A DNA stretch of 64,000 nucleotides from Rosa chinensis (lineage: Eukaryota; Streptophyta; Magnoliopsida; Rosales; Rosaceae): contig NC_037091.1 in assembly GCF_002994745.2 (NCBI RefSeq), positions 4,147,501 to 4,211,500 of the forward strand, given 5' to 3'. Both the position numbers and the translations under genes were made by a program. The notes beneath the pieces are model-generated. The model saw only the letters and a program-made list of their open reading frames with translations, made no database searches and had not been told where the DNA came from. The stretch's first letter is position 1, and each line of letters opens with the position of its first letter. This document shows, piece by piece, positions 44,329 to 55,663 of the stretch.

Positions 44329-46206
44329 CTTCCAACTTCAGCAAAAGCATTTATCAACACCCCAAAGACAATTACATCAGGCTGCACATTGAATTGAACC
44401 ATCTGTTTATAAACTTCCTCTGCCCTTTCCAATTGACCTAATTTTGCAAAGCTTGAAATCACAGCACAATAGGGGATGCAATCACGTACCAACCCTGACT
44501 CCTGCATCTTCTTCAGATAAGGCATTGCAGTATGTGGCATATCACCACTAGCCAAAATTTGTATCAGAGAACTATAGCTACAACTGTCTGGAATCACACT
44601 ATGACTCTCCGCGCTACCAAACAACTGGCAAGCTCTACTGTAATGTTTACCAACCACATACGATTTGATCATCACGTTGAACTCAAGGACACTCAACTTC
44701 TTCACTTCTCGGCAGCAATTGAAAACTTTCTCAGCTTCCAAAATATGCCCACGCTCTCCATATGCATCAATGTTGGCAGAATAGCAATCAGATCCCATTT
44801 TCCCTGAGAGATGAAATCTCAAGAACCAAACCCAAGACTTCTCAAGCATCCCCGCTTCTATATACATCCTAGTCAGAGCCGAATGAGTGAACTCATCAAT
44901 TTCAAGCCCCCTTTCATCCATCTCTGATATGAGCTCTTCAGCTTTGCTAACCATGTGCCTTACAGAGTATGCATACAAAAGGGTGCGATAACTCACAGGG
45001 TCTGGCTCAAGGCAAGCCTCCTTCATCTTTGCAAAGTAGTTTGTAGCTGTGTCTATATTATCATGCCTAGCATGGAGGGAAATCAGAATATTATATGTTC
45101 TCGTGTCTGGTGGGCATCGAACCTCTTCCATCTTCTGCATAAGTGAAGCAACTTCTGCAAGCTGACCATGATTACCGCAAATGTGAATCATTGTATTGAA
45201 AGTCACTGTAGTTGGAGCAATCCCTTCCCTCAGCATCGATGCAAACATTTCCGACGCGTCTTTAAGCTGGCCAGCTTTTCCACGCGTGTCGATCAATGTG
45301 TTATACGTATGCAAGCTCAAAGAACCATGAGAATGCAAGGAGCTCTCCGACCATTTCTCAAAAAACTCCTCAGCTTTTCGGTACTCCCCTGCTTTCTTAT
45401 ACAACTGCAGCACAATGGCCATAGTAACCTCATCAGGTTTCATTCCTTGCTTGGTCATCCTCTGCAGCCAAATGAGCGCTTCCTTTTCGAACCCACCTTT
45501 ACTGTAAACATCAATCAAAGTTCCATAAGTTGAGTTAATGGGTGCCATTCTTTCCACATTCATCTCATCCCAAAGACTCCTTAGATGACTCCACTTCTTC
45601 GCCTTCCCAAGAATCCTAAGCACTATATTATAGTGAATCACATGCAACTCATGACACCTCTTCTTCTTAAACCACATAAAATCCCAAAGCCCTTTCCCAA
45701 CTCCTCTGCTCCTTCAAAATTATGCTCCTTTCCTTGTTACTAAGCGTCTCTCCCCACGGCCCCAGAGCCGCATCCAAGTCCTCAACTTCCTCCAACGCCG
45801 TCAACATTGCCGGAATGCACCCGCCGTAACTCAGCCATTTCGTCGAACACTTGGTCTGCACTTTCTTCACCACACCATTCCCAACCCCCAACCCCAATTC
45901 AACCCCAAAATCCTTTCTTTCCACAAACCCACCATCACCCAGATTCTCTAATCCCTCTTCCTCATCTGGGTTCTTCACAAAACCACGCTTCTTCAACTCA
46001 ACTTCATGAACAACAACACTGCCACCATTACTATGTCTGGGTCTACAAACTTCACCAAAACCCTTCTTGAACCCTCCTCCGTGAAGCACTCTCTGCTTCC
46101 TATCTCTTGTTATGAGTTCGAGTTTCTCCAGTGGAGGGAGTCCTGTGTTGGGTGAGGTCCTCGTGGAACCCAAAACGGGGAAGTCCAGCTGGAGCTTCGC
46201 AAGCAT
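44329..46206 (-). pseudogene. Partial, frameshifted copy of the PPR gene (copy B)
   Basis: Matches the intact PPR gene at 22610-25132 almost throughout, but starts (at its 3' side) inside repeat 13, so about six C-terminal repeats are absent. A 2-bp deletion near 45680 splits it into an N-terminal frame (45667-46206, start MLAKLQLDFPVLGSTR, ending after SWERALGF) and a repeat frame (to 45677). The left edge joins kelch-locus sequence at CTTCCAACTTCAGC. It is unlikely to make a functional RNA-binding protein. Confidence 0.92.
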
Positions 46207-46379
46207 TGTTTATCACAGAAATGGAAAATTCCTCTGGTTTTTGTTGAATATCAGAAGCTGGATAATAACATGGTGTCGTTGAGAGGTGCTCTCAACTTTG
46301 GGCGGGGTAGGAGAGAGTGTTATAGACTCACTAGTCCAACTCCGACGGAGAGAGGCAGGATAAATTTATAAACGCAATT

Positions 46380-46452
46380 TTTTTTTCTTTTGTTAGATAA
46401 AGAATGTAACTATTATTTTTTCTTTTGTTAGATAAAGAATGTAACTATTATA
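46380..46452. repeat. Short tandem duplication next to the MITE
   Basis: TCTTTTGTTAGATAAAGAATG followed by TAACTATTAT appears twice in tandem (about 36-bp unit); copy A has one unit. It immediately precedes the MITE insertion site. Confidence 0.8.
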
Positions 46453-47178
46453 GGGTGCGGCTATTGCCACCCTATCATTTTCTTTGTTCACCCAACAAAT
46501 ATTTAAATTATTGAAAGACTATATTACTCAAATGCAAAATAACTAATAAGTACACTAATTTTCTAAAATTTAAATCTTTAAGGAAAACTAAATACATAAC
46601 TAATTAAATACAAAACTACTTAATTTCTCTTCTGATAACATTAATCTTCACCTTCTCCATCCAAATTTCAATTTATTACAATTTTCTTTTTTATATTTTT
46701 GTTGCGTCCTCATCGTTAATTCATTATTCAATTCATAAAACCATTAGTGTTAACTTCATCAAAATCTTTATAATACCTTTATAAACACCGAAAGTAAAAA
46801 ATTTAAAACACGAAAACAAAAATCAAATCATTTTTTCATTGCTCATAGTAGCACTTACTAATTTTTTTAATATGGATTGAAATAAACGAACATTGAAACT
46901 GAATGGAAAAAAATAAAAAAAAATGGAAGTAAATCAAATTATGATTTTATTAGGAAACTTTAATATAATTTAGGACGTCTTTTTAATTGATATAAGTTAA
47001 ATGAGAAATTTTAGTTAAACAAAATTTCTTTTTCAATTTGACATGTCATATGATGGAGGATATTCCTGGAAAGAGAAATTGGTTGGATAAGTAAATCTAA
47101 TAATTGAAATTAAAATGTAGGGTGTAATGAGAAAGTAGGGTGAACAAAGAAAATTATAGGGTGGCAATAGCCTCACCC
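46453..47178. mobile_element. 726-bp MITE with 41-bp TIRs and 8-bp TSD
   Basis: CTATTATA flanks the element at 46445-46452 and 47179-47186. The left end is GGGTGCGGCTATTGCCACCC; the right end read inverted is GGGTGAGGCTATTGCCACCC, and the match runs on for about 41 bases. Copy A carries the empty site near 25314. An 8-bp TSD suggests hAT-like mobilisation, but the GGGTG termini are not typical, so the superfamily is left open. Interior AT-rich and noncoding. Confidence 0.9.
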
Positions 47179-47186
47179 CTATTATA

Positions 47187-47989
47187 TAGTCCAGAATCAC
47201 CGCGGGGTATATTGACAATTTTATGCTCCGGTGACAAAGTAAAGTGACACACTATTGAAACCTAAATTGAAACAAGTCGAGTTAAGGTTTCGATTTATTT
47301 ATGCTCTATAGGACCGTCCTATACAGAGGAGGCTTCACTGGGATTGCTTGCATAAACTATCTCTATCTTCAACTAATAGTACAGTCTTACTTTGAATTGG
47401 GTTTCCAAGTGCATTTTTTTTCTGAGATTTTTTCGATCTATTGATGACTATTAATAAATATCTTAATTTTTGTTTATGATTTAATACTATGATGTCAATT
47501 CTTGAATGAGGTATTCAACTCCGGGGATGAATCGAAAAAGAAATCTTTATTGGTTCTACCTCCGATGCAGAGCCTAAAAAAAAAAAAAATATTTACTAGT
47601 GCTTCTGTCACTAGCCATAATCCTTTAAGTAGTCATAATCCGATATTAACTAAAGTTTAGAGAATGAAACTATGCGATTGATGGGCTAAATTCTTCTCAT
47701 TCATAACGACATTTCTTCTCCTTTGATATCTTCTCCTCTATTTTTGAACGCGGGGGTGTCAGTCCATTGAAATAAAGTAGGAAACATTACAAGAGATGAC
47801 TCACCCGGACTCCGGGCAACGACAGAAAGAGTCATGAATGAAAAATCTAAGACAAACCTAGACTAATCAAACATAATGAATCCATGAGATGAAGCTCAAG
47901 TGCTGTAGAAACCAAGTTCGACACTACTAGGATGGTCTCCGACCAAAGACAAAAGACCATCCCAATTTGTTCATGTTCCCATCAACGTA
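47187..47989. other. Spacer of copy B
   Basis: Aligns with 25315-26190 of copy A without its 79-bp tandem duplication. No gene recognised. Confidence 0.55.
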
Positions 47990-49323
47990 CCCTACTCTAG
48001 GGCACCCATGGGAGTGCATTCCTCGGACTCAGAACCTTTGCCAGGAGACATGTGAACCTCCCCACCAGCAGGGGTTGATGTTGCTGCAGCCAGACCCGAG
48101 CTGCCTTCCCCATAGGAAGGGTGTTCCACTACCTTAAAACTCCTATTCCTCCGAGGTTTTAGGTCCTCAGAGATCAGCTTCTTAGGTTTCAAACCCACGG
48201 GTTTCGGGTTATTCTTGCGCCAGGAGGACGTCCCAACTTTGCCTTCTTTGCTGGGGAGACTAGGATAACCTAATTTCTACTCTTCAGGGCCAATTCAGGT
48301 TCAAAGCCAAGATCAATATCCTCCACCTGAGGTACCTCCTCAACTGTCTTCTTACGCTTATTATATTGCATGAGGGCCGCAGAGGCTATTCTCTTCTTCC
48401 CACTAAGAGATGGGACATCTGCAGCAGCTTGCATGGGCTCACTAACCGCCTGGACTGGAGATGGGATTTTGGCCAGTTGGGCCGCTACAGCTGACGCCGA
48501 GAAGCCCTAGAGTGAACCTGGGGTCGGCTTTGCCATGGAAGTGAAGAGTTTAGGCGATGTGGACTGAGTCAAGACCTCCGCAAGACTCGGAGCAGCAGAT
48601 CCAACCAAAATAGGTTTAGGGTTGGCGCCGACAGAGACCTGCAGCGCTTCCGGAAGGCCAGCATAACCCTACCGCTGGTGTTCCATCATACCACAGACCC
48701 AACAGAAACCAACGAGTCTCTCATATCTGAACTTTACCGTAGCAGATGCCCTAAAGGTGAAATCAAAGGTGGATGGAGGGAAAACCTGTTTCACCGGAGA
48801 CGGCAGAAGGTGGCGGATATGAACTTGTGCCGCCGTTCCCTTGCGAATTCCAGTCTTGTCCAGATGCACGATCTCCCCTAAGGTAGCTCTAATGAGCGCC
48901 AGCCCTCAGTAACTAGGCCTGATCAAACCCATAATCTCAACCCAAATTGGGAAGGAAGAGATCGACACGTGCGTTGGATCTTTCAAACCATCGAACTCAG
49001 CACACAATACCCAGCGCTCACTTGCCAAAGAACCATGGCCCTCCCTCGACCGTCCTCAAACGATCCTCTAGATTTGAAAACTGAAACACAAAGCGATCCT
49101 TGACTGCACGTGCAGAGAGACGATTCCCAAGCCCCCATAGGGAGGTCATGGTCCCCAAGAAAGCCTTGGGATCAGCCCGATGCTTGGCCGTGACGGAGAG
49201 AAGTCTCCCTACCGCAAAGTGATGGGAAGACACTGCAGCAGCACCAACAGGGCCAAAGGATGTCCGACCATCTTCAGAGATCGCCAATGCTGCTGCCAGA
49301 CCAGCGGTAACGTGATCAACCAT
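47990..49323 (-). pseudogene. LINE ORF1 relic (DUF4283 plus zinc knuckle), copy B
   Basis: Better preserved at the start than copy A: 49018-49323 reads continuously from MVDHVTAGLAAALAISEDG through HHFAVGRLLSVTAK and FVFQFSNLEDRL to EGGPW. It is then broken. The zinc-knuckle part (FCWVCGMMEHQR) is in the frame at 48669-48869, and the C-terminal tail (GLKPKKLISEDLKPRRNR...) is at 47992-48198. Several frame changes and small deletions separate these. The family function is RNA binding in LINE RNPs; this copy is dead. Confidence 0.75.
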
Positions 49324-49723
49324 GGTGGGAGAGAGAAGGATGTCGAGAGAAGCACTAGCCAGAAACCCTAGCAGAGCGAAGAAACCCTAGCACCGTAAAA
49401 CTCTCCTAGGTCCCTAGCCATTTGCTTGATAGTCTTAAATCAAAACCGGACATCTACTGCTACATTGTGATTCAGATTTATACATTTGTATCTTTTTTGC
49501 TTCATATGTTTCACAATGTTCTATAGCAACAGATGTGTTGCTGCAGTATATACCCTTAACTATAGAAAATGAAGCCAATTAGCGTTGCCTTGATATCTGT
49601 CAAGCTCAACTGCATTCATTGGAATTACAGAGAGTCGATCGATGACATTCGCAGTTGAGATGTAATTCATGATAAAGAAACCATCTTTTGTACCTCAACT
49701 CTCATTACCACTTCAAATGTTAC
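49324..49723. other. Spacer of copy B, left flank of the solo LTR
   Basis: Aligns with 27512-27915 of copy A. No gene recognised. Confidence 0.5.
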
Positions 49724-51499
49724 TGATTACACGCATTTATATACGTGTAATTATATCTAAAACACTAGAATTAAGCTAATCCTCAAGTCAATTTTTATGT
49801 AATTAATCCATTTTTATTTATTGTATAGGAAATAAGCGGAATTGCAGAAACGTGAGAAATTGGCGCGAAATTGGAGTAATTTGGAGATTTCGGCAAAATG
49901 ACAAAATAATAGAACATCGGTCAACCACAGTCAACACGAGTGACGAAGACGAATCCGATTATTTCAAAATTATGTCATTCGGGTGTGGTTTATGATTGGA
50001 AGAAGAAAATAATAATAATATTAATTAGCAATGAAAGAAATGGAACAGCTTAATTAATTAAGCATTGCTTAATTGCATAATTAAGCTTCCGTTTTCTTTT
50101 ATTTATGCAGGATGCAGCTCCACCCTTTCTTAATTAAACTAATGTTTAATTAAATGAAAGGATCACCACATCACGTGCACAGCATATCCACTCTCATACC
50201 TTTTCATTCACCACCACATGATCTTCATAACCGAACAAAACCCTTATCTCTTCTATATATATATATTCATCTCAGCCTCTTCTGGGGAGATACCCGAATT
50301 CAACAGAAGCCGCACTCCCCCCATCTTCATATACCATCACCCTTCTCTCTCTCTTCTTCTCCAAAACACCACACCCACTTTATATTTTCTTTTAATCTTC
50401 ACTACTCCATATCAATTCCTCATCAATTTCTCAAGAGATTTCAAGGAGCATCAATATTTGAGATTGGGTAAAAGTGAAAAATCATAAATCAAGGCTTGTC
50501 ATAATTGCTCCATAGCAATTTGTGACTTCTCACTCCTCTTCACTTTTATCTCTTTATTTGATGTATTTTGTTGTTGATTTGTGGATGGGTTGTGAGTAGT
50601 CTATTTAGGAAGCTAGGGTTTGAGCCCTAGCATGGATTTAATGTAATAAATATGTTTTGATTTAATGGTTTTCAATTTCGTGTTTGGCATATGTTCTATT
50701 CTATAATATTTGGCTTAGATGCATGCTTAGGAGCTTGATTAACTCTTGAATATGTAGATGAGCATGTCTAGAAAAATTAGGGGACCTAATCACTTCTCTA
50801 ATTTATGGCTAGGACACTTGTTTAGAACATGGTTAGTTACAATACCAATTTCGATTGCCGTATTGGCTAGCTTGGGAACCTTGATTCTAGGACTCTTCGC
50901 CTTTTGGTGCAACTAGAGGCCCTAACAAGGCTCTAGATTGTCCCAATTGAGTTTCTACGACCCTTGATCCGGAGTAGGAATACCCTTTAAAGAATCTATT
51001 GACCCGTGAGCCTTGAAAAGCCTTGGGTACGGTTCTTGATGCCATTATGAATTAAATGACCATATCGGAGCATATTTATGCATTGAATTTGGCTAGGAGG
51101 ATACCCTAGTGACCTAATTTTCATTTCTTGATAAGTTTCTATTATCTTTATCTTTAGTTCCAATATTAATTTTCAATTGTCAATTTTATTTTTCACAATC
51201 AAAATCAAATTTCATAAATCACTTTCATTGTCAATACCACTTGGTTGTGGGTTTCCGCATTTATTTGTGGTTCTCTTGACCGATTTTAGGCTTGGTTGTT
51301 CCGAGCCGGGCATGTAAATAGTTTGGTGCTATTTTTCTAGGTTCTTTGTTAATTGTTAGTGACTTAGTAATCGGCATAACCAAGGATTGAAGTTAGCTTT
51401 TCAATCCCCGTGGTACGATAATTTCGGGTCTAAATATTTCCCACTTCTTTGATGACCGTGCCCTTATTGCGCGTAAGTTGCATTCAAGCACTCAAATCA
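49724..51499. mobile_element. Solo LTR, 1776 bp, with GTTAC target duplication
   Basis: GTTAC occurs at 49719-49723 and 51500-51504. The element begins TGATTACACG and ends CTCAAATCA, the TG..CA termini expected of an LTR, with matching inverted TGATT/AATCA ends. Copy A has the empty site near 27911 (AAATGTTACTCCC). There is no coding region; ORFs inside (for example 50154-50471) are chance frames. A TATATATATATA stretch at 50254-50265 could be the LTR promoter. The long LTR suggests a large, probably Ty3-type parent, but there is no internal domain to test this. It formed by recombination between two LTRs. Confidence 0.88.
50254..50265 (+). promoter_or_regulatory. Candidate TATA box within the solo LTR
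   Basis: TATATATATATA near the middle of the LTR, followed by a C/T-rich leader-like stretch. The orientation of the LTR is not proven. Confidence 0.35.
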
Positions 51500-51609
51500 G
51501 TTACTCCCCTCTAATTCGTAAAAATAGAGTAGAGAAAAACAAAGGGTGTGTTGTTCATGTACAATTCATTGATTAGTGGCGAGGCTATTGTTCAGATGTT
51601 ACATTGAGC

Positions 51610-52830
51610 GCTTTCTGTGAAGGGGTACGGTTCAGCTCCATGGGTCGCTTGTGAAGATGAGTTTGGAGGAACACGTGTTTATTAGGAACTGGATCATGCC
51701 GGAAGGTGTTTGATGAAATGCTTGAGAGAAATACTGGGTCGTGGACTAGTTCGATTTATGCTTATGGTGACTATGGTGCGTGTCATTTCTGCTTGTGCAA
51801 AGTTGAAGGATGTTGCGTTCAGTGAGAGGTGTTGGGCTTACATTGGAGAGTCTGGACTGAATAGTGTAATATCCTTATGTGAATTCACTTGTTGATATGT
51901 TTATGAAATTTGGGGATACTAGTGCTGCTAAGTGTGTCTTTTTGATGAATGTGTGGATAAAAACTTGGTTCTTTACAGTAGGGATTTGTCAAATTATGTG
52001 CGCTAGGGATTGGTTGGTGAAGCAGTTTCGGTGATGGGTGAAATGCTACAACAGGGCCTAAAACCCGACAAGGTTGCCATTTTGTCTGCAATCTCAGCTT
52101 TCGCACAACTAAGCGATTCTCTCACTGGAAAGTATTGCATGTTTATGTTCTAAGGAATGGACTGGAAGGTTGTAATACGATTTGCAATGCTATGATTGAC
52201 ATGTACATGAACTGCGGCCAACAAAAGATGGCTTGCAGAGTTTTTGACAATATGTCGAATAGGACTGTAGTATCATGGAACTCATTGATTTCTGGTTTCA
52301 TAAGAACTGGTCATGTGAAGTCAGCTTGGAAATGTTCAGTGAGATGCCAAAGAGTGATCTTGTCTCTTGGAACACTATAATTGGTGCTCTGTTCCAAGAG
52401 AGCAAGTTTGGGGAAGCAATTGAACTTTTGAGGGTGATGCAGACTGAGGGAATAAAAGGAGATAGGGTGACCATGGTGGAGGCTGCATCTGCCTGCGGTT
52501 ATCTAGGAGCCCTTGATCTTGCAAAGTGGATTCATGCTTATATCGAGAAAAAAATGAAATTAACTGTGACATGTGGCTCGATACAGCTTTAGTTGACATG
52601 TCTGCTAGATGTGGTGACCTTCAAAGTGCAATGAAGGTGTTCAATAACATCGCAAGAAGAGATGTTTCTGCTTGGACAGCAGCCATTGGAGCAATGGCCA
52701 TGCAAGGAAATGGGGAGTGAGCTATAGAGCTTTTTTATGACATGCTTAAGCAAAGGGTGAAACCAGATGAAGTAGTCTTTGTGGCAGTACTAACAGCATG
52801 CAGCCATGTTGGTCTTCTGGATATCGTTGT
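51610..52830 (+). pseudogene. PLS/DYW-type PPR pseudogene, At3g22690 (YS1)-like
   Basis: Broken frames in order: VISACAKLKDVAFSERCWAY (51780-51880), then FDECVDKNLVLY and GEMLQQGLKPDKVA (to about 52080), VLRNGLEGCNTICNAMIDMY with NRTVVSWNSLISGF (52135-52310), SDLVSWNTIIGAL with VMQTEGIKGDRVTM and ASACGYLGALDLAKWIHAYI (52320-52550), and finally TALVDMSARCGDLQSA with RDVSAWTAAIGAMAMQGNGE, a TGA and VKPDEVVFVAVLTACSH (to 52815). These are alternating P, L and S repeats of the editing-type PPR class. At least five stops or frame changes are present and the C-terminal E/DYW part is absent. It lies only in copy B of the duplication; copy A appears to have lost it. Confidence 0.85.
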
Positions 52831-53818
52831 TTTTTTATTTGTTGGGTTTTCTGAGCTTTTAATTCATAGTGGTTAGTAACATTTGAAATTAGAAAAATGG
52901 TAGTTGCATAAACTGATCAGCATATATGGATGGCTTGGATCTGGGGTTACCATACTAGCACCTTAAGAAAGAGGAGCAAGTACGTCTAGTTATATTTGGA
53001 AAGAACTTTGATATTAGTAAATGGCTCCATGGATTAATGGCAATTTTGTTTTGTATATCTGTTCTTGAAAAGTTCTGACTGCATGTATTCCATTGCAGTG
53101 ATCAAGTAGTGTGGTTGATGAGACTGATTATCTGTACAGTCATAGGCAAGTGGCATCAGTACAAATTTACAATATGTAGGTATGTAAATGTAATCATCTT
53201 CTAATAAATAACTGAATCTTTTCCATTTCCTTTTCCAAGTTTTTAATTTAAATTTTTAACTTAGATGGTGCTAGTTTTGTGTCGTTATGTTGCAGTATAA
53301 CAGCACGCATCTATGATTATTCAATCATTATTCTACATGTTTCTGAAACCTACTTAGTAAAATGAAAAGAACATTGAAAAATGGCTCATTCTTTAGCAAA
53401 CTTATTCTTCCTCTGTAAATTTAGAAAGTAGTTGGAACTTGAAAGGATTGGAGTACCCTCTAATTAAAGATCTATAAACTAAGGTTTCGAGTATCTCAGC
53501 TCTAGCAATTACACCATCACATATTTATATTGAGTATCTAATGTTGCATCCAAATCTGCCCAGAAGTCCCAACCATCTCTGCTTCAATTGAATCCCGACT
53601 GTTGTTTCATCCATGTCTGCATTGGGAGCAGAAAGGGGCAAGATCTATCTTGATTTTTACTTTATTAGTGCAACCTTGTTATTCCCATTGCCATGTTTAT
53701 CATGTACAATTAACTCTGGTATATTTTGATGAGCATTGGATGAAGAAAAGCCTAGCAAGTGTAACTTCATAATTGAACATATGGCTCTGTCTCTACTCGA
53801 TAAGAACTACATAGGTTA
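52831..53818. other. Noncoding tail of copy B
   Basis: From about 53120 it aligns with 28019-28228 and 29199-29711 of copy A, lacking the nested MITEs. Chance ORFs only. Confidence 0.55.
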
Positions 53819-55337
53819 CTTGAGATAAGCCTCCTCATGCTCTCTCATATCTTTATACACCTTGTATTGTGCAGCTTTGTTTTTCACTCGCATTATAGTG
53901 CTTAAACCAAGATTGCTTTGAAGATCCACATCTATAGCATACCTCATCTATTAATTGAGATGCACCTTGTGCATTTTGAAGTCCCTTGGTGGCGGCACTA
54001 CCGCGGCCAGCGGCGCCGGCTCTGCCTCTCCCACGCTGGTTAATGTTGCCACGTGTCCGCACATTATTTTGGCGGTTTCCTTCATTTGTAGGGCGGTTGT
54101 ATGGACCCACATGTCCATTTTGTTGTTCCTTAAATTTAGGGTTCCGCTTCTTGCGCCCTCCTTTAGGTGCTTAATTATAATTCTCCTTGTGAACGCTCTT
54201 AGTTTCAAGGCCCTTGAATTATAGTTTTTCACGAGTATATTGTCATGTTTTCTCAGCAACTGACATAGCAGTGATAAGCTGAAGAAACCTCGTGATCCGT
54301 CTAGCATTGCGCTCAAGCCTATATTGCTTTGCAACCATTAATGCTGAAACGGGGAAGGTTGAGAGGGTTTCTCAATTAATTCCTGTTTTGTGAGCTCTAC
54401 TCCACAGAATCTCATTAGTAGTGAGGTGATTCTTGACATTATTCACCCATCGGTGATAACCAATGTCATTCAAGTCTAGTTTAGTGAAGTCGAGTTTTTG
54501 CATGTTTGCATTCAACATTAAAAAAAAAGGAGAATAAATTAGTTTCAGAGTATAATACTTCCACGACAACTAATTAAGGATTTTTGAGCCTCTTTGTTAC
54601 TAAGAATTTCAAGAAGTTTGGATTAGACCGAAACAATGATGTTTGCATGGTCAATTTTTGATGCTCACGAACGCTTTTAGTTCGTAGCTTACGAGCACTC
54701 TTGGTTCGTAGTTTATTCAATTTCTCAACGAACCTCTTGTTCGGAGGAGCATGAACCCCCACAGTTCGGCTCCATCCCACGTTTATAAGAAAGGTGGGAT
54801 GTAGAAGAAGGGACATTAGAATCCCCGAGTACAAGAAAACAAAAATTAAAAGAAAGTAGGAACTGTTATAAAAACTTACTTGGTGTTTTCTTGTTACCTG
54901 GTCTTGCTTATCGAGGTTGACGTAAGCGCGTGTTGATGCAAGCGTGCGAGACTGATTCAGTTTTGCATAGGCATGCAAGATGTGTGTAGGTAGGCACATG
55001 TGGCGGCGCAGGGAGGCACACTAGGTAATCCTAGGGTAGGGTTTTAGGGTTTCACAGAAGAAGAAAGAATGATTTTTGGCTTCTGATTCAGGGTTAGGGC
55101 TCATACTGATAACGTGTTTTAGGAAAAGAGAATTGTAGAGAGAATTAATTGGGAGAATAGATGTGTCTTTCATTGATAATAGGAGCCTTTATATATAGAG
55201 GATACAAGTACATAATCTTTGAGTACAAGGAATCATATTCTAATTAGAACTAGGAATCTAGAACATTCTCTCCTATTATAACTATAGAAAGCAATCCTAA
55301 TTTGGTAAGGCACACATATTCCTGATATCCTTCAACA
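53819..55337 (-). mobile_element. Truncated Ty1/Copia relic: gag fragment plus 5' LTR
   Basis: On the minus strand the 5' LTR is 55115-55337 (TG..CA ends, TGTTGAAGGATATC start), followed by a TATCAGTATGAG stretch where the primer-binding site should be, a leader and a degenerate gag. Gag starts near 54503 (KLDFTKLDLNDIGYHRWVNN), loses about 95 middle residues, and resumes with ELIEKTLSTFPVSALM and a knuckle in which the last Cys is changed (CYRCGSSKQSWFKHY). The pol and 3' LTR are missing; the relic ends at the duplication edge, 53818. It is related to but older than the element at 55488-61623. Confidence 0.8.
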
Positions 55338-55487
55338 TGTCTCTTGATTTCTCATCACTTAATTGTTATTTCGAATTGAAATCTCATTCGCTTCCTACCT
55401 TTTTCTTTTTCTTTTTGAACTTACTGAAGCTAATGCTTTTAAATTCTTCACACTGTTCACATTCTGTGACATCAACAAAGTGGCTGG
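55338..55487. other. Short spacer between two Copia elements
   Basis: About 150 bases without features; ends with GCTGG, the target site of the next element. Confidence 0.6.
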
Positions 55488-55663
55488 TGTTGTCGGAGAA
55501 TGGAATTGTGTGTTTATTATTGATAATAGGAGCCCTTATATAGGGAGTTACAAGGTATACAAAAGGTAAGAGAATCCGAATACAATTGAATACCTATAAC
55601 ACTTTCCTGTTACAATTCTAAACCCTAGTTTGTAGAGGCACACTATGTCGACATCCTTCAACA
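55488..55663 (-). repeat. 3' LTR of the 6.1-kb Copia element
   Basis: 176 bp; canonical TG..CA ends. Seven differences from its partner at 61448-61623. Confidence 0.93.

Larger units (their letters stand above)
44329..53818. repeat. Segmental duplication, copy B (partner 23253-29711)
   Basis: Same order and orientation as copy A: PPR 5' part, spacer, LINE ORF1 relic, spacer and noncoding tail. It is longer because of a 726-bp MITE, a 1776-bp solo LTR and a PPR pseudogene segment of about 1.5 kb. The right edge is ATAGGTTA ending at 53818, where a Copia relic begins. Confidence 0.9.

Noticed and set aside
50154..50487. His/Ser/Pro-rich ORFs of about 90-105 residues
   Set aside because: They lie within the solo LTR and have no recognisable domain.
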